From the NCBI GenBank assembly GCA_022829145.1, contig CM040748.1, positions 23,331,501 to 23,395,500 on the forward strand: a stretch of 64,000 bases of DNA, in the 5' to 3' direction. The stretch comes from Albula goreensis. Taxonomy: Eukaryota > Chordata > Actinopteri > Albuliformes > Albulidae. A program made the translations under genes and the position numbers. This document shows, one piece after another, positions 28,501-39,654 of the stretch. Below the pieces are notes generated by a model. The model did no database searches, was not told the DNA's origin, and worked only from the letters and a program-made list of their open reading frames with translations. Position 1 is the first letter of the stretch. The number at the start of each line of letters is the position of its first letter.

Positions 28501-31368
28501 TGTGCTATACACTGACTTTCAATAACAGAGGAGAGTTTGGGAAACTGCAGCACTGTTCACTTCCTCCCACCAGAATTTGGTGCTCAGTGCTCAGAGTTAA
28601 CAGAGCTTTGGAGAGGTGTACCATGATGCTTCACCACAGAACAGTGAGAAATTAGTGTGACAATGTAACCAATCTTTTGCTTTACAGCTGAACTATAGAG
28701 TTAGGGATTATCAAGCATTAATGTTAGTAATCTAACTGCCTCAAACTAAATGGACTGAAGAGCTAAACAGGGTTCCTAAATGGTACCTAACAGAGACACT
28801 TGTGGAGTGCAGTGCTGCACCCTTTTGCCAGTACTAATTCTGTACGATCTCAAAACTGACAGTTGCTGGAGGAGGGCTTAGATATGAGCTGAATAGAGAG
28901 AATAGCATTGTTACATGGGGTTTTCTTGACTCTTACCTTAACTTTTCCAAAGCACATCCCCAGAACTTACTGCACCAGGGAATGAGAAACTAGCCAGGCT
29001 CATAGTTATGGGTCTGACAAGTGAGGTCACTAGGACACTGACCTGTGGCAGTAGATTGGGCTGGGTTCTCTCCAGACGCTGCAGGGCCTCCAGCAGACAT
29101 GGCACCTCACGGAAAGCCAGGAACCCAGGGACATAGGGGGCGCTGAGGGTCACCATCTGACTGTCCTCATACATCAGCTGTCCGAACAGCAATTTGGGAG
29201 CTCAAGCAGGGGCCATGGCTAAGACTCACTCATCAGAGCAAACAATTCTGTTTGTTGTGCGTGACATTCTGCCAGATGGAGTGTAAGTCCTCTGTCTAAG
29301 GAAAAAGCTGCAGTACACCAGAGCTCACATTTAAGACTGCAATCTATCTGACCTGCTGGGTCCGCACCTGTTTAAGAGATTGCATTCCTAAAATGTCAAG
29401 CTATCAGCTTATTAGGAGAAGAAAAGAGCAGTCAAACAACAGGAGGAGTGTTCAAAGAACTGTAATGCAAAGAAGAACAACTTCTACACCCATACATAAA
29501 TGTCACACAGCACTGAATTATTACCTACAGGACCCTGCAGGAAACTGATCACAATCCTCAGATAAACCTGCCTGAGTGAAAAGATGTTTTCATCGCTATG
29601 GTTACTGTTGCTCCAATCGACTATTGTTGGGTATGGTATTAAACAATAGGCCTCAGTAAACAGAGGCCTGAATCCAAAGCTTGCAGCAAATAAGAACAGG
29701 GTACTGAGCTGGGGGTGGGGGAGGGGGGCATCACAATTAAACAGATGTGACTGCCTTGGCCAGGAACATTTAATTAGGCCTGTATATTACATTAAAAGAG
29801 CAAATTAGTCTGTGCATCAATGAAATCAGCTGGTAAAAGTTAATAAAAAAAGCTGGTTTGTACGGGGGCTGTGAGCTCACTGGTGGAGCCCAGCACAGTG
29901 TGACTCAGACAGCTCAGGGCACAAAGCCAGTAATGGGCCTTGGGTGAGCATGAATGTGGGAATGAGACACTCATTGTAAACTTTTCTCATTGTAAATCTT
30001 AAGTGAAAGCTTTTAAATCTACCCCCACACACACACACACACAAAACACACCTTGCATTTTCTTTAACATTAGCCTCTTCCCGTGAGGCCTCATGCGAGA
30101 CCTGTACTGTTTTGCAAAAAAATCTGTTGACACATTAAAAATGTGTGAAACATAGTATTACATTCCAAAAACTATGCAAAACAGTAACAAGCCTGATGAT
30201 TTTGCATTACTGTTAAGAAGTACAGCAGAATATTTGTGTAGTGTACTTCTCACAGCTGTATCAGTTCTTCAATCAACTCATAATCAGTTTAGTGCAATTA
30301 ATTTGCTTCATTTACAAAGTTTTCCCTGTCAAAAAAGGTAATCATGTTCATTCAGGTTTAAGACAAAATACAGCAGACAAATTTTGAAATTCTTCACTGT
30401 GAACCAAAACAGGACCTTTTTTCTTCCTAATCACTTGTATCAGAAAAGCTTTCATCGATGACAGTTTAATGACGATGACAGCAACTCTTGTTTTTATGAA
30501 AGGATATTTAATTATTGATTGACTTAATTATTTACTTATTTCCGTTTTTTGTCATCATGTAATGTTCCAAGACAACAGGTGAAAGTATTTTTAAAAATTT
30601 GTTAATCGTTTTCTATACTTCCGAAAATCTTGCTGATACTACGTTTACAGCTACCTTTATCAAAAATTAAGATGTGTTATTATAAGATGCATTTTTCTCT
30701 TGAAGAAAATATGTAACTATCAAGAGTTGCGACCAATGCACTTAAAATGAGTTTCAGTTTTTAAGGATTCATTTCATGTGGTCATATTAGCTTGGTTTTC
30801 TTACCAAAGAAGAGAGAGTGGAAATGGAGGAAATTTTTGCAAGGGGCACAAAAAAACAAAATGACCTAATCATGAATCACATCATCAAAGGGGTCCTGAC
30901 TGACAGAAATAATCAGATTTGGAAATCTGGCCGTGTTTAACTGAATAATTCTGGTTGAAGACAGAGGTTTAGGTGCACCGTGTCTAATTAACCTTGTGTG
31001 AAAATCCATTAGCACAGATTCAGCGATCCTGACGTGTTTAAGAAGAGCCTGAATACATTCTTAAAAAAAAAAATCAATACCTGACAAGGCCGGGAAGGAG
31101 GCATGTTTCCTAAACAAAGCCGTCAAACTGAATGTGAATTTTCTTCCAAACACTGAAGGCTGGCAAGAATGTACAGAAAACACATAGATGTTCTACCTCC
31201 ATCTCTGGGAAGCTGAGGACGACGAGCTGGGAGCAGGCATTGACGTCATCTCCCTTGATGAAGGACAGGTCCACACCACCCACTCTCTCCAGACCCTTGA
31301 AGCCTGGGGCTGTCTGCCACTCCTCTGTGTCCCCTTCCACCAGTTTCTGCTTCAGGCTGGCCTGCTCA
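13507..31368 (-). CDS. endov: Endonuclease V (inosine-specific), 7 of 8 coding exons
   Basis: Endonuclease V cuts nucleic acid one base 3' to inosine; the vertebrate enzyme mainly cleaves inosine-containing RNA. Seven exons (31368-31197, 29177-29043, 28397-28358, 27821-27709, 20466-20398, 20182-20054, 13569-13507) splice in frame through GT-AG junctions to 239 residues and a stop. Counting the first Glu of the earliest exon as 1, the metal-binding residues are Asp33 (GGVDLSF), Glu81 (GFLAFREVP) and Asp107 (VDGNG). The 48- and 26-residue spacings fit D52, E100 and D126 of human ENDOV. The PYVPG wedge lies at 71-75 and the VGHRISL histidine at 194. The first exon, about 19 residues by comparison with human, was not identified, so the start is missing. 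The C-terminal tail is short. The identity is near certain from motif order and phases; activity is inferred. Confidence 0.95.
13570..20053 (-). other. endov intron, about 6.5 kb
   Basis: Intron between the exon ending PEPIRQ and the terminal exon. It begins GTAGGA on the minus strand and ends TTTACAG. It contains the Tigger-like MITE (16141-16435), a short GACT microsatellite (about 18030-18050) and a poly-T run near 18730. No coding sequence was seen on either strand. Confidence 0.8.
16141..16435. mobile_element. Tigger/pogo-like MITE (TcMar superfamily), TA target site
   Basis: A 295-bp element with terminal inverted repeats and no coding capacity. The left end reads CAGGGAGTCTTCGGGTTACG. 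The reverse complement of the right end reads CAGGGGGTCCTCGACTTACG, about 17 of 21 bp matching. A TA dinucleotide flanks both sides (16139-16140 and 16436-16437), the target duplication of Tc1/mariner-type transposition. The left end repeats a GTTACGAC motif three times, possibly transposase-binding subrepeats. It sits in an endov intron. The Tigger-like assignment rests on the CAGGG start and TA site, not on a database match. Confidence 0.85.
20054..20182 (-). CDS. endov: endov exon with the SVGHRISL motif
   Basis: This 129-nt exon encodes 43 residues from ALRSSDSSTK to CCRFRVPEPIRQ, phase 0 at both ends. The acceptor follows a pyrimidine tract (CCGTCCCCCCAG) and the donor is CAG/GTAGGA. It carries the VGHRISLDTAVRL block, where the family's conserved histidine near the metal site lies. 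The paired cysteines in ACCRFR echo the Cys-rich run at this place in mammalian ENDOV. Confidence 0.95.
20398..20466 (-). CDS. endov: endov exon with the GGDSFPL motif
   Basis: This 69-nt exon encodes 23 residues, IRALKKGGDSFPL to GRVLGE, phase 0 at both ends, with acceptor CTCTCGACAG and donor GAG/GTGAGG. It corresponds to the IRLLQTRGDSFPL segment of human ENDOV. Confidence 0.93.
20510..20960. repeat. Possible degenerate fish interspersed repeat
   Basis: A block near 20513 (TTTATTTTACCAGGTAGG) and another at about 20815-20960 (phrases such as GTCTCATCTGAAAGATGG and TCCTGCTGGCC) resemble, from memory, two parts of a dispersed repeat common in teleosts. No clear ends or target duplication were seen, and the middle does not look conserved. 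The assignment is tentative. Confidence 0.3.
24380..24680 (-). repeat. Possible old interspersed repeat fragment
   Basis: Read on the minus strand, GGGCCAAGCACGGAAGGTGC is followed by an ATT-rich stretch and CATGGGAGTCTATAGCAAC. This order resembles, from memory, a repeat family with GGCC(C)GAGCAC and ATT-repeat segments seen in many fish genomes. Ends and target duplication were not identified. The 81-residue open frame on this strand is probably non-coding. Confidence 0.3.
26291..26416. repeat. Three tandem copies of a 42-bp unit
   Basis: Copies start at 26291, 26333 and 26375 and each begins CATAAGAGCTTT. The second and third differ from the first by only a few substitutions and have no indels. 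A partial half-copy (CATAAGTGCT) precedes the first at 26281. It is a small minisatellite inside an endov intron. Confidence 0.9.
27709..27821 (-). CDS. endov: endov exon with the FGVACHLGV and GVAKNLL motifs
   Basis: This 113-nt exon supplies the last two bases of a split Glu codon and then 37 residues, FGVACHLGVLAGLPCVGVA to HQSQ. The acceptor is CTTGCAACAG and the donor CAG/GTCAGT. It matches the segment of human ENDOV beginning GFGVACHLG and contains the conserved lysine in GVAKNLLQV. The 3' half (GVIRSEEHQSQ) is the least conserved part, as in other ENDOV proteins. Confidence 0.95.
28358..28397 (-). CDS. endov: endov micro-exon carrying the catalytic VDGNG motif
   Basis: Only 40 nt long, it encodes VVFVDGNGLFHYR plus the first base of the next codon. 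The acceptor is TTCCGTCAG and the donor GAG/GTGAGT. The Asp of VDGNG is one of the metal-coordinating residues (D126 in human). Skipping this exon would remove the catalytic Asp and shift the frame. Confidence 0.95.
29043..29177 (-). CDS. endov: endov exon with the PYVPG wedge and FREVP
   Basis: This 135-nt exon encodes 45 residues from LMYEDSQMVTLSAPYV to RTQPNLLPQ, phase 0 at both ends, with acceptor TCGGACAG and donor CAG/GTCAGT. PYVPG is the strand-separating wedge motif of endonuclease V, and the Glu in GFLAFREVP is a catalytic metal ligand (E100 in human). Confidence 0.96.
29178..31196 (-). other. endov intron, about 2 kb
   Basis: It starts GTAGAACATC on the minus strand and ends TTCGGACAG. 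It contains a G-rich run near 29705-29730 and a short CA run near 30024-30043. Nothing else was recognised. Confidence 0.75.
31197..31368 (-). CDS. endov: endov second coding exon with GGVDLSF
   Basis: This 172-nt exon completes a split codon with one base and then encodes 57 residues, EQASLKQKLVEGDTEEW to VLSFPEME. GGVDLSFIKGD holds the first catalytic Asp. The acceptor CCTCCTTGTGCAG sits directly before the first base. An in-frame stop at 31389-31391 and the lack of an ATG show that translation does not begin here. The phase-2 entry fits the W-K-R/E junction of human ENDOV. The donor is GAG/GTAGAA. Confidence 0.95.
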
Positions 31369-33189
31369 CTGCACAAGGAGGCCTCTGATCAGTACTCCAG
31401 CCACCACAGTGTAGCCCATGATGGGGAAGAGTTTTGTTATTTATTTTTGAAAAATCTCTCCCCAATTAGCAACAGTCTATTTTTGTCTTGTGTCACCACT
31501 GTGCCACTCCAATTAAGAGAGCTTTAGGTAGAGTAAACCCTTCCCAGTTGCATTTGCCGCTGTGTCAGTGACAAGACAGGCCCATGCCAGAGGAGAGGTA
31601 TGTCTTTCATTGTTTATAACTAGTTGCCTGTGGGAAAGGATGGTCAAATACCTGTAGCCACATTACACATGAAGGACAAACATAAAAACATATTTGAAAT
31701 ACATGCTCATCCTACTAGACAGATCAGGCTATTAATGTGCAGCCACTGCAGAATGCCACTCAGCATCAGTTAACAATACAGCCCTGGTTCAACCCTGCAT
31801 ATGATGACAGGCCCAGTCTATACCAGGGGGGGGGGGGGGTTGCCCTGAAGTGTAGTTATTCGGTATTTGGTTGGTTCCCCCCCCCAATCCCCAGCCATGG
31901 CCTCTTCCTACAGTTTGAGATACATATTTATAACGGACGTGGTTCCTACAGCACCAGATTCATATCTGCTGCAGACATGATATGAAATCATAGCAATATC
32001 AATGGTACACTCACAATAGATTCACAAATCAATGGTTCAGTGGTGCTTTTGGCAGGCATCCACCGCTTTCCCGCCAGGCAGGTCCTCCCCAGTGGGTGGG
32101 AGCAGGAAGGTCTCCCAGCATCTTCCCTGCTACCTGGGCCCTGTCGCTGATATCATAGCTCCTCAAAGCCCCACACTCACTCTCCTACCACAATTAAACT
32201 TGGGGGCATCTCAAGACAGTGCTCCACATATCCAGTTTGAGCATTGCTTAGAGGAAGTGTGAGCCAATTAAAAAAGATGCTCTTACACCGTGTCAACGCA
32301 CTGGCATGTTGCAGAATAGGATGCTAGCTTGAAATCTGTCCAGCCAAGCTATTCATATATAAATAAAATAAATAACACATCAGTTGTCTTCAGTGTTGAT
32401 GACAACAATAAGGGCACTGGGAATTTATTAACCAGGCTTGAAATATTCCAGAGCCCTGTAGCAAGGACATGGCTGTGTGTGTGAGCAGCGTGAAAAACTC
32501 TGCGCAGTACATTTCCACTGATGCTGACTACTGCATGGAGGGACAACAGTCAGCTGACAGGTATGTGTAACTGACTCAATTCACTGTAACCTAATGAGCA
32601 GCTAAATTAAAGTGCTTTGCTTCTAAAGGGCAAAGAAGAACCTAATTTTTGTTTGTAGAAAATGTTTGTTCACATTTTTTATTACTGAATTGAAATCTAA
32701 ATTCATTATATAAATCAGCATGCAGCATAAATATACACACAGTTTTACAAGAATGCATTATAATAAATTAAATTTAGCAAAAAAAAGACTGTATATATTA
32801 TGCTTTCACCTGACGGCAGTAAATAAACCAGTGAATAACAACCTGGCAGAGGAAGGGATGTGTCACCCAGAGACTGTGCAGGGTAAGCAAGCTGTGAACA
32901 ACATGAGAGGGGTTTTCACACTGTCACACTACAACACGTGGGAACTTCCTCATTTACGGTAACCTTCTGTGTCTTCATTACAATGTGCCAAACTGCCACT
33001 GATTCATCGGCAGGAAGAAATTCTTTATACTGTCACATTATAAATATAACTGGTTCAGTATATTTTTCTGTATTTTCTCACAGCTAAAATATGAACTGGT
33101 TGCCATACTATATATCATACTGCAACAGTTCAACATGCAATAAAAGCTGCATGGCTTGTACTGCAGCCAATATTTTAAACCCATTATGA

Positions 33190-33512
33190 GTGATGATTGA
33201 TTGAATGACTTTACATCTATGAACGTGACCACTGCTCAATCAGGTCTTCTTGAGGAAGAGCTGATATTTCATTCACTGCAAAATAAGTGTGTTTTCTTCC
33301 TCCACCCCCATTAATGCTCTGGGTAGGCAGTGTTACCAAGCACTGATTCAGGTTAAAAAACCTAAAGCTAACACCAGATCCAGCCACCTCATGAAAAAAT
33401 ATAAAACTAATCCAAGCTCAGCAAACATGGGCAATAGCTTGCTATACTGAAGTACCAAAAGGGGTCTTCCCACAATGAATACTGCATAGTGCTGGCCTCA
33501 TTCCAAAATGTC
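33190..33512. repeat. Copy A of a diverged 0.3-kb direct repeat
   Basis: It aligns along its length with 37088-37398 in the same orientation. Shared blocks include GGAAGAGCTG, GTTTTCTTCCT, a CCACCCC block, AAAATATAAAACT and CAGGAAAT. Identity looks roughly 70-75 percent by eye. It may be an old interspersed repeat or a local duplication; no terminal repeats were found. Confidence 0.75.
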
Positions 33513-36104
33513 AGGAAATACAGCCTCATCCCACATGAATAACCAATGTTCATATTCCAAGTTAATCTATGGTTTGTTTAATATTCAGTACACTGGGTGC
33601 TGTAAATACACTGAGTGCAGTATATGCATTACATGAAAATCATGAAGATAATGATGCAATCATGATAAGTTAATGTTTTTATTCATATAAATATTCAATG
33701 CAGCCAAGGCACAGCCTAAAGAAAGTACTCTGATTCAAAACCTTCCCCTGCATGTTTACATGTGAAGCTAGAAAGTGTAACAGCTTTACTGGGTTTAATT
33801 TGATGTTGCACTTTACAGGCATTTTCACTGTGGGACATTATGGGTCAGCATAAGCAAATAACGTGAAAATAACTGCGAACAATTCAAAATAGTAAATCAA
33901 CATATTCTGGAACCTCACTACTCACAGAACAGATATATTTAAACTAAATAAAATGTTTAAATATTTAAACTGCAGATAAATTGGCATGTTTTCATGTAAA
34001 AGCTAAGGAGAAAAGAACAAGGAGTTTTTTGCAAGGGAACACAACATTAAATTAGGTTAGAAAAGGCGTCATACTAGAATCTAAAATGCTTGAGGCATTT
34101 TTACAATTGAGTGTTCCATCTATGGCTCACCAAGGAGCAAAAATCAGGTTTATTATATGTAAAATGATTGTAATATTCATGTTGCCCTTTGATTAAAGTT
34201 CTTTGTTCTGAAATATCTCTGCACAAACTGCTCAGCGTCCATGAAAAAAATAATCATTTTCAGTGACCTTTACAGACACTACACATTTGACTGTAAGACA
34301 GGAGTTATATGCTTTGTTTCCCATCATATCCAATAAGAGTTCATATACCTAAGATAAAAACAACTTGACTCCCTGTTACTTTCCTGGGGAACTTGACATC
34401 CCAAAACATTTTGCTAACAAAGAAATAATCAGAACTTTTAAGAACATCATGTAAAGGCTTTGTTTCAAGTCTCCTTGAACAGGGAGATTCAATCTCAAAC
34501 TACTTACACCTAGAAGATGATCTCCTTAAGGATAGCAAAAAATCAAGTGCTGTATATAAATGAATTACAAAAGACCAGCCTGAGATATAATTATTGCTAT
34601 GTTACTCATACTTAAATTATGTTAAGCAGCCCTTTCAGGCTACCACAGGTAGCCCAGATGATGATGCTGCATTTCGTAATATTCTTAACTAAAAAATAGT
34701 TTAGTGCCCAATTAGCAGTTCCTTATCACATAACAATGAAACAATGGTACATAGCCCTCAAATCAGGTGAGAAATGCCTCATTCTAATTAAGGGGTATGG
34801 ACATTACATTTGAGTATATAATGCCCCATATATCTTCATATTAAAGGGATTTCAACTAAATTCATTTATATGTGTAACATGAAACTCAGTAATATGTAAC
34901 ATTTAGAGTTTGTGAAGCCTGAGAGTTGAAAGGTTTATGGGGGGTACGGACACTACAACTTTTTTCAGAAAGTTTAATCTTGGGCTTGCAAACATTCTCC
35001 AAGGAGATTGTATCAAGTAGGTGTGCTTTACTTCATTCTATTTTATGAAATGAAAAAAATGGTACCAAACAAAAGGGTATTCTTGCAAGCATACTTGCAA
35101 GTAGAACAATGCACTTTAAAATCAACTACATTTGTAAGACATTAGAGTTTTAGTCATTTTCAATAATGAATGACACCTCGTTACACTTACCCAGCTTTTA
35201 GCATAAAACCTTCAATATCTCTGCCAAATATAAACCACTTTTCTTCATTTTTGCTTTGTTTTGTTGATCAGAACAGCCTTTCTCATAGAAAATTACCCTA
35301 GCAATTATTTCTTCTAAAACTTTAATATTGGAAGTTTGTAACCAATCAATTGTAAAAATGCTACTGGGCAAAAAGGTTTCTCATATTGACAAGGTTAAAT
35401 AAAGTAAAAGTAAAAGCCCAAAGTCAAGTGCATACAAAATCTAGATCACTCTCCTGTATATTTTTGTCCGGAAGCAGGTTATTATCTTTATGTCAGCCTC
35501 CTTTTGAAATTGGATTTTAATTTAGGCTTGACCAAACGACTGTGAGAACGCACTAATGGGAATTTGAACTCAACAAATTAAAGAAGCTTCTTTTGTCTGT
35601 GGAACAAGGAACTCAGAATTAGTAGAGGAGGATCTCAGCTTGCAGGACAGACACTTAGTGCAAAGGCTGGAAAGTTTGAAAGCCATATCAGTCTGGATTT
35701 CATGAAAAATACAGCTCTTATTTAATAATCCCAAATATGTATGAGATCTGACAGTTCAGACAGATTTCTAGCTCAGGATGACCATGGAGGTTGTTCTTGT
35801 GTATGCATAAGGCTTGTTTTACTGTGGTGAAATCCATGGTTGAGCTGGAGTTGGTATATACAGATAATTAGCTAATTGTGGCTGGGCAGAAGGATAGAGC
35901 TGCTTACACACTGGAATTACCCAATTCAGATAAATTGCTTTGTAGAACTGCACACATGAGTTCATCATGAATATACACAGGATAAAGGCAAATAAAAGCA
36001 TCACATCAACATTCAGGTGGAGTCAACTAATAACCAGAACATGTGCATAACAAGATTGAGTACATGTCTACAGGATTAAATCAGGACCAGATGGATGTGA
36101 CATA

Positions 36105-36147
36105 TTATTATTTAATATATATATATATATTAAATAATAATAATAAT

Positions 36148-36220
<73 letters not shown>
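36105..36220. repeat. AT/AAT microsatellite with a 36-bp perfect palindrome
   Basis: TTATTATTTA, eight AT units and TAAATAATAA form a perfect palindrome at 36105-36140. It is followed by (AAT)n and then a (TA)n run of about 70 bp. The arrangement could extrude as a cruciform and is likely to be unstable. Confidence 0.9.
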
Positions 36221-36230
<10 letters not shown>

Positions 36231-37087
36231 TTTTTTAAATATATATATTTTAAATGGAGTGTATTGTAGGGAATCAAAATTGTCAAACAGCACCATAACA
36301 GTATGCAATGGGGAAAAACAAAGTTCCAGGACACCCTGGCTGGTACAGACAATTCTGTCATTTGGCTAGTCTAACTTACTTTAAGTAGGTTGCTTGGCAA
36401 CAGGAGAGCTTTTACACACTGAAAATGTTGAATAACAGTGATCAACAGTGGCCAGAATAATGCATGAAGTTAAATTAAATAATCTGAGACTACGATATGT
36501 ATGTGCGTATGTGCTCTTGCATCTGAGTTGTAGCTTAGCTAGTGCACAGTTTCTTTGACTGTAGAAGGAAGATTATTCATGTCCTGCATCTTTTTAAAGT
36601 GTTATCGTTTTGCACACCTTAGTTATCAAGGGAGCAGACTGCACTGTGCAAAGTGAAAATGTTATTCTTACAGGTCGAAGTGAAGACCAATAACCACTTT
36701 ACTTCAGAACAGCGGTGTGCACCTAGCCCATTACTTTTTACAAGTATGGAAACACAACACCCCAAACTGCGTTAATTAAAATGTATCCTAAATGAATTGT
36801 CACATTAAAATATTTAATGAATAACTGTAAGAAGGCTTTTGTCGTTGTCTTGCCCTGGTGTCATAGGATACAAGGCTTTTCAATACAAACAGCAATTCAA
36901 CAACACCAAAAATTTGGGTTCAAGCTTTTCTTTTCAGACCATTAACGTGAACAATACCGAGGGTGTTTAAAGTTCAACATTACTGACACGTTGTCAATAA
37001 CAGAGAACGGCGAAGTAAGTGTTTTCAGTAGTCTAATCAAAGTAGTCTAATACTTGCGTCCAACATCTGAGAAAAGCTTGGAGTCAA

Positions 37088-37398
37088 AACTGATTTATCC
37101 AATGACATTAAATGTCTAACCTTTTCCACTTCTCGACCGAGTCTTCAGGAAGAGCTGTCATTTCGCTCACTGTAAATTGCTACACGTGTTTTCTTCCTGT
37201 CCACCCCATAAATGTTCCGGGTTGGTTTTTGATCCAAAAGCCTAATGCCAACACCACATCTACCCGTTAAGTGAAAAATATAAAACTCATTCAAGCTCAA
37301 CAAAACAGACAATATCTTGCAACACGGAAGTACAAAGATGGTTTTTCTCCACAACGAATAGTGCATAATAACAGTCTCATTCCACATTTCAGGAAATG
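37088..37398. repeat. Copy B of the diverged 0.3-kb direct repeat
   Basis: Partner of 33190-33512, 3.9 kb away in the same orientation. Similarity fades after CAGGAAATGCG near 37400. The open frame on the minus strand here is not shared intact by copy A, which argues against coding function. Confidence 0.75.
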
Positions 37399-37477
37399 CG
37401 ATTGTGATAATCCTACGCCGCCTCGTGGAAAATCTGATATAGTGACATTATTCCAAATGACTAAAAGGGAAGAAAGC

Positions 37478-37522
<45 letters not shown>
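37478..37522. repeat. (TAA)n microsatellite
   Basis: About 15 uninterrupted TAA units. Confidence 0.95.
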
Positions 37523-37526
<4 letters not shown>

Positions 37527-38900
37527 TAGATATTACTATGTTACAGAGAGATATAGTATTATAAAGCAACATGCATATACTTTATGTTATATTGATTAGT
37601 AGTATGTTACAAATGCTCTGTCTTTGCAGTGGTAAAGCAGTAGCCCAGCCATTGTTCTCAGGAGCCACACTGGAGAAAAATGTTTGCACCCAGCCTTGAA
37701 CTCACAGCACACTTGCTGGGTGGCTCATTACTGTCCTGAACCTGTCAAAGGAGTTGGAATCTTTGACTCCTGTGTGCCATGTTGCTGCAACAATGCAATG
37801 ATGTCTCTGTCTTGTTAAAATATGCCTTAATTCCATTTCCTCATTCATAACACAGATGAGGAGAATGTAAGCTGATTTTAATTGTGATCCTCCCCATGTT
37901 TGACAGGCTTTCAGCATCTATATATTAAGTATGCCACAATGGATGGCTGCAATTAGCTGCAGACTATGCACGATCAGTATACAACTGAGTACAACATAAC
38001 TTAGTAACCATTAAATCTTCAGAATTGGTTTGTTCTTGCAAGTCATTAAAAATAAATTAAAGATTGTATACTAATAAAAACACTTCTATTTGTGTGTACC
38101 CTCTGTGGAAAAATAGGCTTTTGAAAACATATTTCACCATTCTTTTGACTGTTCTTTTATCACGTGACTTAAGCAAGTGTACCATGTCAGTATTCAGACT
38201 TGCAAGTAGGTGTTGGTGATGATGTAGGGATTACTTGCTGAATCACAAACTGGGTACAATTCAAGGAAGACCGAAAAGACAACCAACCTCATTGTGCATT
38301 CTGTACGATGAAAGTGAAAGATTATAGCTTGCAGCCATTTCCAACTCGCAAACACATACACATCAAACAGTCCTGCACTGATTTGCCACAACCTATAAGG
38401 CCATGAGTCATAACACAATAGCAATACTGTGGCATCATTATTCTCAATAATCAAGACCATGTCTGCCCTGCCAGTTTTACTTCAGGTCCTGGTGAGGTGC
38501 AGTCTTGACTATTGATCACCATTGATCACTGCTGTAATATATTATCAATATTTCCTTCCAGTACTGTGATGCTTCGCTATGTAGATTAATGTATATAAAT
38601 GGTTCAGAGTGTTCTGTACAACAAACAAATCTGTCAGGGGAGAAAAAAAAAGGACTTCAAGAAACTGTTCCTTAACACTCAAGACATATAAAAAAATCTT
38701 TAGTCTCATGTTGGACTGAGTTGTTGCTTAAACTGTGCAAGTCAAAACAAATTACGATACTATGTAAATCCTACATTCTTTCAGGCATAGCTGAGGTAAG
38801 CACGTAACCAGAGTTTAGACCATTTTAGAGAAACATTCTTTGGGGGGGAAAAAAAAAGACAACACAGGCCACACATTGGTTTTTTCCTTTGAATTCAAGT

Positions 38901-38906
38901 TTTAAT
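38901..38906 (-). terminator. Candidate distal polyadenylation signal ATTAAA of sec14l1
   Basis: On the minus strand ATTAAA lies 15-25 nt before a stretch rich in TGTGT and T (about 38845-38880), the usual layout of signal, cleavage site and downstream element. Confidence 0.45.
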
Positions 38907-39648
38907 AGTTTTGAAAACTTTAAAGGCGCTATCTTGTGTATATTAATTCAAACATTTCTTTACATATAATAAATTCTCAGAATAAGATATGCAACCTCAG
39001 AGGGAGGGAGAGAGACAGAGTAAGGAGATAAACTGAAGGGAAGACAGGAGTAGAGACAAAAGCGCAAGACACAAAAGACAGGATGCAATAGCCCTCAAAA
39101 TGTGAAAGAGACAAGGACATTGATACAATATAGGTGTTTTTTTATACAAAAGATCTGATCAGATAATGCATTCATTTCAATTTCTTAGCATCATTGCCAT
39201 CCTAGTCACAGCTGTGAGTTTGGCAAGTAAAGGGATTCACTTCCTCTCTTACAGATACACTTGTAAATCTCCTCCAAAGCCCACCCACCCACTCTGACAC
39301 AGGGGAGAATGAGAGGGGAGTGTGGACTACTTATGGGAGGGGTTGGGGGGCCAGCTCCTCTCCAGAACCAACAAGGGAAGCAACAGTGATACATAGGATT
39401 TTATGGGCTTTCAACCTTGAGGGCTGTATTTGAGGGGAGAGGCAGCTGGACTCAAACAGGCATTAGCATGCTGCATTCAGAGATGCAATGTTCAAAAGGA
39501 CACCAGAGAACATTAAATATGCTGCTCCTCGCTCAGGAATGACTGAAATGTAGATGAGAAACTCATGTCTGCGGATGGCCTCCGACAGGATTGGCCCGGG
39601 AGACAGACGTCTTTCTTAACGGTCAGATTTGTTTGTAAAGCATCTCTA

Positions 39649-39654
39649 TTTATT
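39649..39654 (-). terminator. Candidate proximal polyadenylation signal AATAAA of sec14l1
   Basis: A canonical AATAAA on the minus strand about 2.1 kb after the stop codon. The downstream region is less clearly GU-rich than at the distal site. Confidence 0.35.

Larger units (their letters stand above)
31369..38880. other. Expected endov first intron and start plus intergenic DNA
   Basis: This AT-rich stretch should contain the missing endov first exon and promoter and the boundary with sec14l1. No exon was confirmed. It holds a G12-type run near 31827, a diverged pair of about 0.3-kb repeats (33190-33512 and 37088-37398), the AT/AAT palindromic microsatellite (36105-36220) and a TAA repeat (37478-37522). 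Confidence 0.6.

Noticed and set aside
31110..31376. Open frame starting at TTG (31376) taken as the endov start
   Set aside because: There is no ATG, a consensus acceptor CCTCCTTGTGCAG lies exactly there, a stop is in frame just upstream, and the phase requires an upstream exon. The frame also runs past the real donor at 31196.
32181..32209. Candidate endov first exon (ATG to GTGAGT, correct phase)
   Set aside because: Only 29 nt; the residues do not resemble the expected Trp-Lys-Arg end, and a phase match with a donor is likely by chance.
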